DNA of 64,000 nt from Streptococcus iniae (GTDB taxonomy: Bacteria > Bacillota > Bacilli > Lactobacillales > Streptococcaceae), in the NCBI RefSeq assembly GCF_030732225.1, contig NZ_CP132230.1, forward strand, positions 90,001 through 154,000. The letters are read 5' to 3'. This document shows positions 1 through 8,392 of this stretch, one piece after another. The notes beneath the pieces were generated by a model that did no database searches, was not told where the DNA came from, and saw only the letters and a list, made by a program, of their open reading frames with translations. Position numbers and translations under genes: made by a program. Every line of letters starts with the position of its first letter. The first letter of the stretch is position 1.

Positions 1-1340
1 TTTCCTTTTTCTCTTGCCGGAGTTTTGGGACGCTTTTTTATTTGTGGTAATTTGCGAGGAAGAATATGTTCATCTAAAACACGATTAATAAAATCTACTT
101 TATTATCAGTGCAATAGATATCTTCTTCTCCAAAATGTAATTGAATCTCTTGATCATTACCTGTTTGGTAATAATCGTTGTAACTTAACTCTTTAATTTC
201 TGATAGATTATAGAATCTATCTTTTTCTTTATCGTGATTTCCCTTTTTCTTAGAAATCTCTAAAACGTTATTAAACCGTCTGATGTACTGGTTTAAATCT
301 TCATTTTGAATCTTTCCAAAGAAAGACTTCAGGGACTGATAATTAGTAATAACAATCAGTCGACCAATGACTAACTTATTTTTATAACGTGCGGATAGGT
401 AAGACTTGTTTAAAGGATCTAAGAGTTTTAACCAGTCTGCTGGTAATAAGCTATCAGACCGTGGGTCATCCAAGAGAATAACCTCTTCACCAAAGTACTC
501 ATCAAAAATATTCTTAGCACCAGCGCTGTACATTTTCCAATTGAGACCCTCTTCTTTAGCTCTCTTGATAATTTCTTCAATCACCTCAAGTGCTAAAGTG
601 GTTTTTCCTATTCCAGAAGAACCATGCACATAAATAATTGTTGGCTTGAACTCACCATTCTCTAACTCCCTTAAAGTTCGTTTAGAAGCTATCTTGCCAT
701 AAGCTCTAAAAGCTTCATCAAGTCTTGTTTGATTATAAGACCAAAGAAAGGTTAATTCTTCGTCCGCAAAGATCTCATCTTCTGTTAGATGACCATTGAT
801 AATTTCTTGAAAGACTTTATCCAAACTCTCGTCTGATTTTTCTCTTTTGGCAACGGCATAGCGTTTAGAAAAATCTGCTTTGTTATCCTCAATAAAAGCC
901 TCATAATCAAATGTTCCAAAAGTTTCCACTTCGTTAGAGGCATACTGATGTTTATCAGGACTCTTTGCGTGAATTAAATAGGCTTTGGAATTGACTTTTC
1001 CATATTTCCCTTGACCACTTGGTTCAATATATTGAGGTAAGAGACCAAGAGCACTAGCTAATACAGATAAGTCTCTACGACTGGCAAATTCAATATAAGC
1101 ATGGATATGAGGCTCTACAGGTTTAATTCCATACTTGATATCTTTATCATGAACAATTAAAGCGACCTTTGCTGGAATATCTTCTTCGAGGGTTTTAATG
1201 CGACGATGTATTTCTTGGAAGATTTTTGTTTTATGATTTTCCCAATTGGTAAATAATGCTTTTTTATCTTCTTCCCAATCCCAATATTCTGCATGCAATT
1301 GTTGCTCAAAGATATAAGTTGTAGTTCTTTTTCGACTCAT
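1..1340 (-). CDS. Replication initiator, HUH endonuclease plus SF3-type helicase (partial, C-terminus beyond left edge)
   Basis: The frame is open from an ATG at 1340 to the window edge (446 codons, no stop). It looks like a rolling-circle Rep of the Rep_2/RNA_helicase architecture found on Gram-positive plasmids and integrative mobilizable elements, which nicks the element's origin and unwinds it. Visible motifs: an HUH metal-binding motif PHIHAYIEF (His78, His80), a probable catalytic tyrosine in KAYLIH (Tyr121), a Walker A GSSGIGKT near residues 240-247 and a Walker B-like VILLDDP near 287-293. A GGAGA-type ribosome site precedes the ATG. The gene lies downstream of two small genes on the same strand, with an origin-like region between. 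The family assignment comes from motifs; whether it is a circular plasmid Rep or an integrated-element Rep is inferred from the tRNA attachment site far to the right. Confidence 0.85.
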   Translation of the reverse strand, partial: MSRKRTTTYIFEQQLHAEYWDWEEDKKALFTNWENHKTKIFQEIHRRIKTLEEDIPAKVALIVHDKDIKYGIKPVEPHIHAYIEFASRRDLSVLASALGLLPQYIEPSGQGKYGKVNSKAYLIHAKSPDKHQYASNEVETFGTFDYEAFIEDNKADFSKRYAVAKREKSDESLDKVFQEIINGHLTEDEIFADEELTFLWSYNQTRLDEAFRAYGKIASKRTLRELENGEFKPTIIYVHGSSGIGKTTLALEVIEEIIKRAKEEGLNWKMYSAGAKNIFDEYFGEEVILLDDPRSDSLLPADWLKLLDPLNKSYLSARYKNKLVIGRLIVITNYQSLKSFFGKIQNEDLNQYIRRFNNVLEISKKKGNHDKEKDRFYNLSEIKELSYNDYYQTGNDQEIQLHFGEEDIYCTDNKVDFINRVLDEHILPRKLPQIKKRPKTPAREKG

Positions 1341-1373
1341 TTATCTCCTTTCTATAGAAAATTTTTATCATTC

Positions 1374-1425
1374 TTGGGCAAATTAGTTTAATTTGCCCAT
1401 TAATTTACCCATCAATTTGCCCAAG
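1374..1425. repeat. Iteron-like repeats (AATTTGCCCAT) upstream of rep
   Basis: Three direct copies of AATTTRCCCAT start at 1390, 1402 and 1414, exactly 12 bp apart, and an inverted copy TTGGGCAAATT lies at 1374-1384. A further inverted copy ATTGGGCAAATTA is at 1534-1546. Regular 12-bp phasing just upstream of the Rep start fits Rep-binding iterons or an autoregulatory operator. That function is inferred from position and spacing. Confidence 0.6.
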
Positions 1426-1467
1426 ATTTTCAAGGATTCTTGTTTTTTCGAAAATCGCTGAAAGCAT

Positions 1468-1490
1468 TGGTATTATTGGGTTACATACCA
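1468..1490. other. Candidate double-strand origin hairpin
   Basis: Arms TGGTAT (1468-1473) and ATACCA (1485-1490) enclose an 11-nt loop TATTGGGTTAC. A short hairpin with an A/T-rich loop ending in TTAC, next to iterons and upstream of an HUH-type Rep, is what a rolling-circle nick site looks like. No nick site has been shown, and the loop is not an exact match to any motif I can name. Confidence 0.4.
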
Positions 1491-1610
1491 TTCTGTCGAC
1501 AAGCCCTGAATGGTGCGCCCGTCACAATTAGGCATTGGGCAAATTAAATCCCAGAAAACTCTTTAGAAATCAAACTAAGATTTTCCATTGTCGCTCATGC
1601 GGACACGTTT

Positions 1611-1659
1611 CTCACTCCCTTACGAGCTATGACTTCGTCGTCTCGCTCGTAGTGAGTGA
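1611..1659. other. Long imperfect hairpin in the rep upstream region
   Basis: CACTCCCTTACGAGC (from about 1613) can pair with GCTCGTAGTGAGTG (1645-1658) across a short spacer, with a small bulge. It sits between the hypothetical gene ending at 1690 and the rep gene, in the leader of the minus-strand transcript. It could be a transcript-stabilizing or terminating structure or a lagging-strand (single-strand) origin. No T-tract favours a simple terminator on either strand. Confidence 0.4.
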
Positions 1660-1689
1660 ACTCTCCGCACTCACAAGAAAACTCTTAGA

Positions 1690-2049
1690 TTATTTAGCAG
1701 GTTCTTTAGCTAATGAAATCCCATCTGCCTTTGCGCTTAATTCGAGTGACACAAATTCTGAATTCTTAGCAGTACGTGTATACATACCAACATTGAGATT
1801 AGTGAATGTCACAGTAGCAGAACCTAACTCCGCCAACTTCTCACTTGAAATAAAAGGAACTTCACCGTTTGGATTAGGCACCTTAACAGCAACTTTTTCA
1901 TAACGTAAGCGAGGTAAGACAATAACATATTTCCAACCAGCATGTTCACGGTCATTTCCTTTGTATTCAAACCATTCTTGAACTTCGACTAATTGGTAAT
2001 CTTTTTCTTCCCAATTCTTCACTGCGATATCTGCATTCTTTAGGCTCAT
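1690..2049 (-). CDS. Hypothetical accessory protein of the replication module (119 aa)
   Basis: A small soluble protein of 119 residues when started at the ATG at 2049. I chose this start because it overlaps the stop of the upstream reading frame as ATGA (2046-2049), the usual sign of translational coupling; a longer start at 2076 would overlap it by 31 bases. The sequence is rich in beta-type segments (VIVLPRLRYEKVAVKVPN, then SATVTFTNLNVG) and has no membrane segment. It weakly recalls the DUF961/YdcP-like small proteins found beside relaxase or Rep genes in conjugative elements, but I cannot assign it. It would be co-transcribed with rep. Confidence 0.6.
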   Translation of the reverse strand: MSLKNADIAVKNWEEKDYQLVEVQEWFEYKGNDREHAGWKYVIVLPRLRYEKVAVKVPNPNGEVPFISSEKLAELGSATVTFTNLNVGMYTRTAKNSEFVSLELSAKADGISLAKEPAK

Positions 2050-2516
2050 AATTTTTCTTCTTTCAATTTTTTCCATTTTGAGAGAAAGCTTTTATCTTTT
2101 CCCTCTTCTAGTTGATCTAACCGTTCACTAAGAGTGGTTAGACGTTGCGATAAGAAATGATTTTGTTTCCTAAGAGATTGGATTAATAACAAGCTTTTCT
2201 TTTGATAAGCTTGGAAGTCTTTTCTCAGGTCAGCAATCATTTCTTTTGAATCTTGTTCGAGCTGGGTATCAAGGTCACCTCAAACCTGTTTGATAGCTTG
2301 ATCCAAGTTATTAATTTTATTTACTAGCCGATTTACTTCGATAAACTTAGATACTTCCTCATCAGTAAACTCATAAAAGACTTGCGTTGAATAGCGACTA
2401 ACTTTATGTTTAGCCTTCTTAAAGCTATATCCTGAAAGCTTTTCTATTCGTAAACGCCACTTCTTTATGGTAGATACTGATTTCCCTGTTTGATTTGCGA
2501 TTAACTTGTAATCAAT
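2046..2516 (-). pseudogene. HTH DNA-binding/coiled-coil protein, broken by an in-frame TGA and lacking a normal start
   Basis: One reading frame runs from about 2516 to 2046, interrupted only by TGA at 2282-2280 (codon 79). Before the stop is a helix-turn-helix-like segment (DYKLIANQTGKSVSTIKKW); after it is a Lys/Glu-rich coiled coil ending KLKEEKL. A strong AGGAGG ribosome site is present upstream, but the codon at the right distance is ATT (2516-2514) rather than ATG. Two lesions suggest a pseudogene; the 64-codon downstream part from the ATG at 2240 could still be translated. The intact protein would have been about 156 residues and probably regulated or assisted replication. Confidence 0.65.
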
Positions 2517-2584
2517 ATGTTTAACCTCCTTGTTTATACATAATCTGATATGGTATACTTAATTAGTATCAGAACGAAACAAAG

Positions 2585-2631
2585 TTAATGTATCGAATTG
2601 ATACATTAATATTATAGTATCAATGCGATAC
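2585..2631. promoter_or_regulatory. Palindromic repressor operators between the HTH pseudogene and the Xre gene
   Basis: A perfect 10-bp inverted repeat TTAATGTATC / GATACATTAA (2585-2594, 2600-2609) has a 5-bp centre. A second site, GTATC-AATGC-GATAC, lies at 2617-2631, and a further GTATC half-site at 2566-2570. The half-site GTATC with a 5-bp spacer is shared by the two full sites. Lying in a divergent promoter region beside an Xre/Cro-type gene, they are probably its operators. Confidence 0.6.
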
Positions 2632-2658
2632 ATTGCCAAGGATTTTTAAGGAGACTTT

Positions 2659-3066
2659 ATGCTTTTTTCACAAAATTTAAAAAAGAAACGACAAGAAAGT
2701 GGATTAAAACAGCAAGAAATTGCAGACATGATGGAAGTGAATCGTGTAACATATACAAATTGGGAAAATGGGAAAAGAGAACCGACTTTAGAAAATGTCG
2801 TAAAGCTTGCGAAAATATTAAAAACAACTACGGATAATTTATTAGGACAGACAATATACTCAAAAGTAGACTTATTAAGATTTTTAGATGATTTTGATGT
2901 CAGTAATATCAAAGATTTTACGAAAAGTGATGTAGATAAGCTAAAATTTGCAATCATGTTCGAAATTACAAAGAATAAGGTTAATGCACTTAACTTAAAA
3001 GATGACCTTATTTTAAAATATAAACTTGATAAAGACGAAAGAGAAATTCTTAATACTATTTTTTAG
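2659..3066 (+). CDS. Xre-family transcriptional repressor
   Basis: A 135-residue protein with an N-terminal HTH_3 (Cro/C1) domain at about residues 3-60: LKKKRQESGLKQQEIADMM forms the first helices and VNRVTYTNWENGKREPTLE the recognition region. The C-terminal half is Lys/Asp-rich and likely helical, with no protease or metal motif. An AAGGAG ribosome site (2648-2653) precedes the ATG. It is transcribed divergently from the replication module, with palindromic GTATC operators in between, so it probably represses the module and itself, as phage-type regulators of integrative elements do. The regulatory role is inferred; the DNA-binding fold is clear. Confidence 0.85.
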   Translation: MLFSQNLKKKRQESGLKQQEIADMMEVNRVTYTNWENGKREPTLENVVKLAKILKTTTDNLLGQTIYSKVDLLRFLDDFDVSNIKDFTKSDVDKLKFAIMFEITKNKVNALNLKDDLILKYKLDKDEREILNTIF

Positions 3067-3159
3067 TGAAGTACAAGATGAAATGAACGACTTATTTAAT
3101 TTTAAATTGCGATGATTATAGTAATAAATTAAAAAAATAAAATTATGTAAAGGTGAAAA

Positions 3160-3354
3160 ATGGGAATCTACGAAGCTTTAAAAGATGTTCTGAATTTGGC
3201 TACTGGTTCAAAAGATTTAATTCTAAAAGATGCAGTAATGAGATTGCAAGATGAGTATATTATTTTAACAGATAAAGACAGAGCATTACGAGATAGAATA
3301 ATTGAACTTGAAAACGAAAAATTAGAAAATGATCAGTTACTCGTTATACTATAA
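3160..3354 (+). CDS. Small coiled-coil protein of the mobile element, probably 3'-truncated
   Basis: 64 codons starting MGIYEALKDVLNLATGS, with a following Glu/Lys/Asp/Leu-rich helical stretch. The N-terminus resembles short proteins that follow Xre regulators in streptococcal integrative elements, which are usually longer. Here the frame ends in DQLLVIL exactly where homology to a sigma factor on the opposite strand begins (about 3333-3354), so the 3' end looks replaced by unrelated DNA. An AAAGGTG ribosome site precedes it. Function unknown. Confidence 0.45.
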   Translation: MGIYEALKDVLNLATGSKDLILKDAVMRLQDEYIILTDKDRALRDRIIELENEKLENDQLLVIL

Positions 3355-3668
3355 TTCTCTTCAAAACTCGAATATGGAATTTGTAATCCATTAATATCTT
3401 TATGTAATTCAAAAAAATTCTCTGATTCGTTGTAGTACAAATTATTTTCTATAAAGAATTCTTTTTGCAAAATTTCGTTATAGCGTTTGTCTCTTTGATA
3501 AAGATCAATATATCTCCTAATTGCTGTCCTATACATCCAAGCCTTTATTTTTTCAAATGGAAGAGAAGGTTCAGATTCTATCATTTGCAAAAAGACATCT
3601 TGAGTAATATCCTGAGCTTGATTAGGATCTACACCAGATTTAATTAGGTAATGGAGTATTGATAAGTC
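3333..3668 (-). pseudogene. Remnant of a sigma-70 family (ECF-like) RNA polymerase sigma factor
   Basis: An open frame from 3668 to 3333 encodes a region-2-like segment (LIKSGVDPNQAQDITQDVFLQ, then EKIKAWMYRTAIRRYIDLY). This resembles sigma factor region 2 including the -10 recognition helix. There is no start or region 2.1 upstream, and the frame ends in a short unrelated tail with no region 4. Both ends are therefore missing. It overlaps the tail of the TetR pseudogene in another frame, showing that two broken genes were joined here. Confidence 0.6.
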
Positions 3669-4187
3669 TTAGAAAATCGTCTTTGAATTCATCAGGTGGG
3701 GTTGAGTTTTCTTGAATAATCCAATTTTTGATGATTATCATCGTTTGTTCAATGATTAGTTGGGTTAAAGCATTATTTGATAAATGGAATTTCTCGCTTT
3801 GAGGTTGGATATTTTTCATCCCCCATTTGGTATAAGTAGAGACGATGAATTATTCAAACGAAGGGTTAATGGCAGAGGTATATAGACAACTAATCCACTT
3901 TCTTCTCTCATAAATGACAGGAAGGATATTATCAGCTACGTAGTCAAAAGGGTTACCATCTGTAGTTATATCATAATTACTATAAACTTGATAGATTTGC
4001 TCATCAATTAGGGTATGTACTTAGTTAATAATTTCCTGAAAATTTTTAAAATGTTTTCGATAAATGGCTTGACGAGTGAGAACAGCTTGATGTGCTATTT
4101 CTGTTATAGTAAAATTGGTTTTTTCTGGATTATTTATAGCTAATTCAAAAAAAGCATTAATGATTTTTTACGAGTATTTTCTAACAT
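3640..4187 (-). pseudogene. TetR/AcrR-family regulator, frameshifted and with internal stops
   Basis: From an ATG at 4187 the frame reads MLENTRK, shifts at an A-run, then continues with a TetR HTH (TITEIAHQAVLTRQAIYRKHF). It is interrupted by TAA near 4020 and by another stop near 3850, and runs to TAA at 3640-3642. The C-terminal part (KWGMKNIQPQSEKFHLSNN, then LIIEQTMIIIKNWIIQE) resembles the ligand-binding half of TetR proteins. At least three lesions make it a pseudogene. The 150 bp upstream of it (4190-4340) is AT-rich and holds nothing else I can recognise. Confidence 0.7.
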
Positions 4188-4340
4188 GGTAACTTCTTTC
4201 ATTAGTAAACTTATTATTATGTAAAATTATATCTAATTTTATTTGAAAAATCACGTAAAAATTTAAAATAAGATAAATATTTAGTTTATACTTTGTGGAC
4301 TAAAAAATATAACTTTTATTAATTTTTACGATATAATAAG

Positions 4341-5654
4341 GATACTGTCAATAATTTTGTGTAAACACAAGAGTAGAGTTTTTGAATATTAGTCAAATAA
4401 GCTATCAAGTGTGTCAAAACATACTCCGAATCCTTTATGAATACGAGCTCCGAACTTAATGTTATAGTCTTCGAAAATACTTACAAGGCATCGTTCTAAG
4501 GCTTCTTCATTTGGAAAAACCACCCTCTTCTTGCTTTGTCGCTTGATTTCTTTATTGAGTGATTCAATCAAGTTTGTAGAGTAAATACTAGACCAAATGT
4601 GATGTGGAAATTGATAGAAAGTTAGGAGATTTTCAGTTGTTTCAAGTGATGTCATAACCTTTTTGTAACGAGGTTTCCACTCAGAAACAAATTGTTCCAA
4701 TAATTTAATAGCCTCCTGTAAATTTGTGGCACGATAAATCTGCTTGAACTGATTTAGAATAGGTGCCCTATCTACTCGTTTGACCTTACTGGAGATATTG
4801 CGACCAATGTGAACCAGACACCGTTGCTGTTTAGCCATTGGATAGGCTTGTTGGATGATTTGATCCACACCGTTAAGCCCGTCTGTAACAACTAGAGAAA
4901 CTTGCTTAAGTCCTTGATTTTGTAGCCTCTTAAGAAGATCTGACCAAGAGACATTATTTTCATTAGGGGCAATCTCATAGCCAAGAACTGATTTATACCC
5001 TTCAGGCGTGATACCAAGTGCAATGTGAATACATTCTTTACTGACCGTACCTCGTCGCAAGGGTAAGTAAGTTCCGTCTAGATACAAGACTGAGTAGTTA
5101 GTTTGAAAGGAACGCTCATGAAAGGCAGTGACACTTTCTTGAGTCACTTTTGTGATATTTGACACCGTTGCTGGACTGTAGTGGTGACCATACATGCGCT
5201 CAATAATGTCACTGATTTCGCGTGTCGTAACGCCAGTTTGATAGAGTTTAATCACCATCTCTTCCAAGTGGTCATCTCGTCTAGCATAAGATGGTAATAA
5301 AACTGGTGAAAACTCGCCGTTTCGATCTCTTGGAATGATTAAATTGACTAAGCCATACTTCGTTTCAAACTGTCGAGAGTAGGTCCCATTACGGCTATTA
5401 CCTGTATTGTAACCTTCTTTTTTATATGGCTCATATCCAAGGAAAGCTGATAGTTCAACCTGCAAGAGATCATTCATAGCTATTTCTAAAGAGGATCGAA
5501 AGAATTCATCAATATCTTGTTTTTGCGCTAGGAAGTTAAGTAATTCTGTGGTAAACTGAGTCATGGGAATAAATCTCTTTCTAGTGAAGTGTCGTAACTC
5601 TACTATACAGGATTTATTCCTTTTTTGTGTTTACACAAGATATTTTACACTACC
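4341..5654 (-). mobile_element. IS256-family insertion sequence, copy A (1314 bp)
   Basis: The element runs from GATACTGTCAATAAT at 4341 to the complement of GGTAGTGTAAAATAT at 5654. The 30-bp terminal inverted repeats match at 24 of 30 positions and share the inner palindrome TTGTGTAAACACAA. It is flanked by an 8-bp direct repeat ATAATAAG at 4333-4340 and 5655-5662, the duplication length expected for IS256-type transposition. It has the same length as copy B at 9437-10750, the two transposases are identical, and the orientation is opposite. Confidence 0.9.
4389..5564 (-). CDS. IS256-family (Mutator-type DDE) transposase, copy A
   Basis: A 391-residue transposase, full length for the family, moving the surrounding element by a cut-and-paste or copy mechanism. 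DDE acidic residues are visible in the expected contexts: LYLDGTYLPLR (first Asp), LVVTDGLNGVDQ (second Asp) and SLNKEIKR near the C-terminus (Glu). The N-terminal portion carries the family's characteristic segment ending in LLQVELSAFLGYEPYKK. The encoded protein is identical to copy B. No frameshift or stop is present, so it should be active. Confidence 0.93.
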   Translation of the reverse strand: MTQFTTELLNFLAQKQDIDEFFRSSLEIAMNDLLQVELSAFLGYEPYKKEGYNTGNSRNGTYSRQFETKYGLVNLIIPRDRNGEFSPVLLPSYARRDDHLEEMVIKLYQTGVTTREISDIIERMYGHHYSPATVSNITKVTQESVTAFHERSFQTNYSVLYLDGTYLPLRRGTVSKECIHIALGITPEGYKSVLGYEIAPNENNVSWSDLLKRLQNQGLKQVSLVVTDGLNGVDQIIQQAYPMAKQQRCLVHIGRNISSKVKRVDRAPILNQFKQIYRATNLQEAIKLLEQFVSEWKPRYKKVMTSLETTENLLTFYQFPHHIWSSIYSTNLIESLNKEIKRQSKKRVVFPNEEALERCLVSIFEDYNIKFGARIHKGFGVCFDTLDSLFD

Positions 5655-5743
5655 ATAATAAGTTTGTAAATGGTTTGTATTACCTTAGTAATTAATTATC
5701 ATATGCTATATAAAAATTAGATAAAATGCTAAATTTCAAGTCC

Positions 5744-6784
5744 AAGTTAGCCAACGGTTAAAAACTCTTTAGGAGATTTGTAGTCTAATATTTTCTTAGG
5801 ATAGTTGTTTATCCAATTTTCAATGAATGCGACCTCTCTTTGGGTCGTTTTCTTTGTTCCTTTAGGTAACCATCTTCTGATCAGTCTGTTGTGGTTCTCA
5901 TTCGTTCCCCTTTCCCAGGAAGCGTAGGGATGTGCGTAGTAGATATCTTCTTTTGGAAAGACAAGAGAAAGTCTGTTGAATTCAGTTCCGTTATCAGCTG
6001 TAATAGAGTGAATAGAGTGAGTCTTTACTATACTTTCTAAGGCATGATTGACCGACTGAGCAGACTTATCCGGAATGAGTCTGATAATCTGGTGACGACT
6101 ACGGCGGTCTGTTAGAGTTAGTAGACATTCATTCTTAGCCCTTGTTAGAATGACCGTATCAATTTCATAATGCCCATTTTCAAGTCTACGATTAATCGCA
6201 TCAGGTCTTTTCTCAATGGATTGACCAGCAGGTTTGAAACGAGGGCTAGCCTTCTTTGATTTTCCCTTTCTTTTCCTTGGATACAAGATGTGATCAGAAT
6301 GGATGCCAAGGTGTCCGTTATGAATCCAATAATAGATGGTTGAAACAGGAACAGCTATACCTTTCGACTTCACCATCATTTCAGGTGAAAAGTTCTGCCT
6401 CATATAGTGCAGAATCCTCTCTTTCGTATCTTTATCCAAGCCAATAGAACGAATAGAATTTCGTCGTTTATTCTCATAGCTAGCTTGAGCGTAGTCAGCT
6501 TGATAAATCATTTCAAATTTACCTTTACGAATTTGTTGTCTAACAAGTCCTCGTTTAACCTCATTATGAATGGTTTGAGGCGCTTTACCTAGCAAGTTAG
6601 CGATGGCTCTATTGGACTTTCCTTCTGACTTCCATTTCTCGATGAAGTAACGCTCAGCTATTGTCAAATGTTTTCCTTTTGGTGTATAATGTTCATGCAT
6701 CTCAAAGTGTCCTATCTTGTGTTTGTGGTGAACTACAAGTATATCTCTTTGAGATGTTTTTTCATACCCTCAGATGGCTAACTT
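5744..6784 (-). mobile_element. IS30-family insertion sequence (IS1239-like), truncating the adhesin gene
   Basis: About 1041 bp bounded by AAGTTAGCCA at 5744-5753 and its complement TGGCTAACTT at 6775-6784; these 10 bp are the only clear terminal repeat. The transposase stop codon lies inside the left repeat. No convincing target duplication is visible (left flank TTCAAGTCC, right flank CATTTTAGA), so an end may have been lost or a recombination has occurred. The right boundary is precisely where the adhesin reading frame begins. Confidence 0.75.
5747..6700 (-). CDS. IS30-family transposase
   Basis: A 317-residue DDE transposase. An N-terminal HTH (LTIAERYFIEKW, then NRAIANLLGKAPQTIHNEVKR) precedes the integrase core with the acidic residues in GHYEIDTVIL, ITADNGTEFNRL and the Glu of ERGTNENHNRLIRRWLPKGT, the typical IS30 signature. 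Length is normal. It resembles the IS1239-type transposases common in beta-haemolytic streptococci. It is only moderately similar to the other IS30-family transposase at 12779, so the two elements are different. Confidence 0.92.
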   Translation of the reverse strand: MHEHYTPKGKHLTIAERYFIEKWKSEGKSNRAIANLLGKAPQTIHNEVKRGLVRQQIRKGKFEMIYQADYAQASYENKRRNSIRSIGLDKDTKERILHYMRQNFSPEMMVKSKGIAVPVSTIYYWIHNGHLGIHSDHILYPRKRKGKSKKASPRFKPAGQSIEKRPDAINRRLENGHYEIDTVILTRAKNECLLTLTDRRSRHQIIRLIPDKSAQSVNHALESIVKTHSIHSITADNGTEFNRLSLVFPKEDIYYAHPYASWERGTNENHNRLIRRWLPKGTKKTTQREVAFIENWINNYPKKILDYKSPKEFLTVG

Positions 6785-7558
6785 CATTTTAGAACTTTCT
6801 ATGCAAACTTAGAAAAAGCTTATGTAGATTCAGACATTCGAATTGAAGATTACATTCAAGGTGGACAGGAGCTTGTTACTGACAGTTTTAATATTGATGT
6901 AGAAGGTATACATCCGAATTCACTATATGGTGCAGGTGCTTTAGTAGAATTTGCCAATAAGTATCCTGGCTCTAGTATTAGTGTTGATGGTAACCATATT
7001 TCAGTTGTTATTGCAAGAGGATATGCTTCAAATAATCATTTTACCATTAATTACAAGACAAAAATAACTAATCCTAACCAAAAGCAATTTGTTAACAATT
7101 CAAAAGCTTGGTATAAAGAAAACGGTAAAGATGCGGTTGACGGTGAAGATTTTAATCACGTCGTTGACAATGTTAATGCAAGTTCAGGTATCACAGGTAC
7201 ACTCAAGGGCGAATTAAAAATTGTCAAGAAAATTGAAGGTACGGAGATTCCTATTCCTGATGTAATATTTGAATTAAAAAATACAGAAGGTACAGAAATT
7301 AAAGATGGTCAGACCGTCTTACAGTTAAAGACAAATAGTGAGGGTATTGCAAATGTAAAAGGTTTGCCAGTAGGTAACTATACTGTCAAAGAAATTTCTG
7401 CCCCAGATTGGATTGATTTTGATTTACTAAATAGTCCAGAAAAACAATTTTCTGTAAGTGCTTCTGATACAGAAGGAACCCTGCTCAGTGTTGAGAATAA
7501 GGCAAAAAATATTGAAGTTACAGGTAAGAAAACATGGAATGATGGTGATAACCAAGAT

Positions 7559-8226
7559 GGTCTTCGTCCAACGTCAATTAAGGTTAACCTCTTAGCTAAT
7601 GGCACAGTTATTAACTCTCAAACCGTAACAGCTGATGACGATTGGAGTTATTCATTTACCGACTTACCTAAATACGCTAATGGTAGTGAAATTGCTTATA
7701 CAGTTGAAGAAGCTAACACTCCAGACGGTTATACGTCAGTTGTAGATGGCACAACTATTACCAATACTCATATACCAGAAACAACCGAAGTTTCAGGAAC
7801 AAAGACTTGGAATGATAGCGATGACCAAGATGGCAAACGTCCCGAAACAATCAAAGTTCACCTATTAGCTAACGGTACCGAAGTAGCTTCACAAGAAGTA
7901 ACAGCTGACAGTAATTGGAGTTATTCATTTACAGAGTTACCTAAATATGCTAAGGGTAGTGAAATTGTTTATACCGTAACTGAAGATGCTGTAGCTGACT
8001 ACACAACAACTTATGATGGTTACAATATTACTAATAGCTATACACCAGGTAAAACAAGCATCACAGTTACAAAAGTTTGGGATGATAATAATGACCAAGA
8101 TGGCATCCGTCCAAATGCTATCCAAGTTCAATTGTATGCTAATGGTAAAGTATCTGGTGATGTGATAACTTTGAGTGCAGCTAATAATTGGATATACACA
8201 TGGACAGGTCTTGCTGAAAAAGCAAA
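7559..8226 (+). repeat. Cna_B repeat block, copy 1 (668 bp, perfect)
   Basis: This 668-bp stretch recurs without a mismatch at 8393-9060, an offset of 834 bp (278 codons, three Cna_B units). Identity stops abruptly at both ends (AAGATGG against AAGACGG; GCAAATAAG against GCAAACAAG), as expected for a recent unequal exchange or slippage between similar units. Confidence 0.93.
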
Positions 8227-8392
8227 TAAGAAAGCTATCACTTATACTGTTGAAGAAGTAACGGCTATTGATGGCTACACTTCAGAAACAACACAAACAT
8301 CAGCTAATAACTTTACTATTACTAATACGCATACTCCAGAAACAACCGAACTTTCAGGAACTAAGGTATGGGATGATAATGACGACCAAGAC

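Noticed and set aside
1535..1903. A 122-codon plus-strand reading frame over the origin region
   Set aside because: It is antisense to the coupled hypothetical gene for much of its length, has no ribosome site and gives a low-complexity product.
2581..2640. A CRISPR-like repeat array
   Set aside because: The repeats are short palindromic operators with no unique spacers, and no cas genes are present anywhere in the window.
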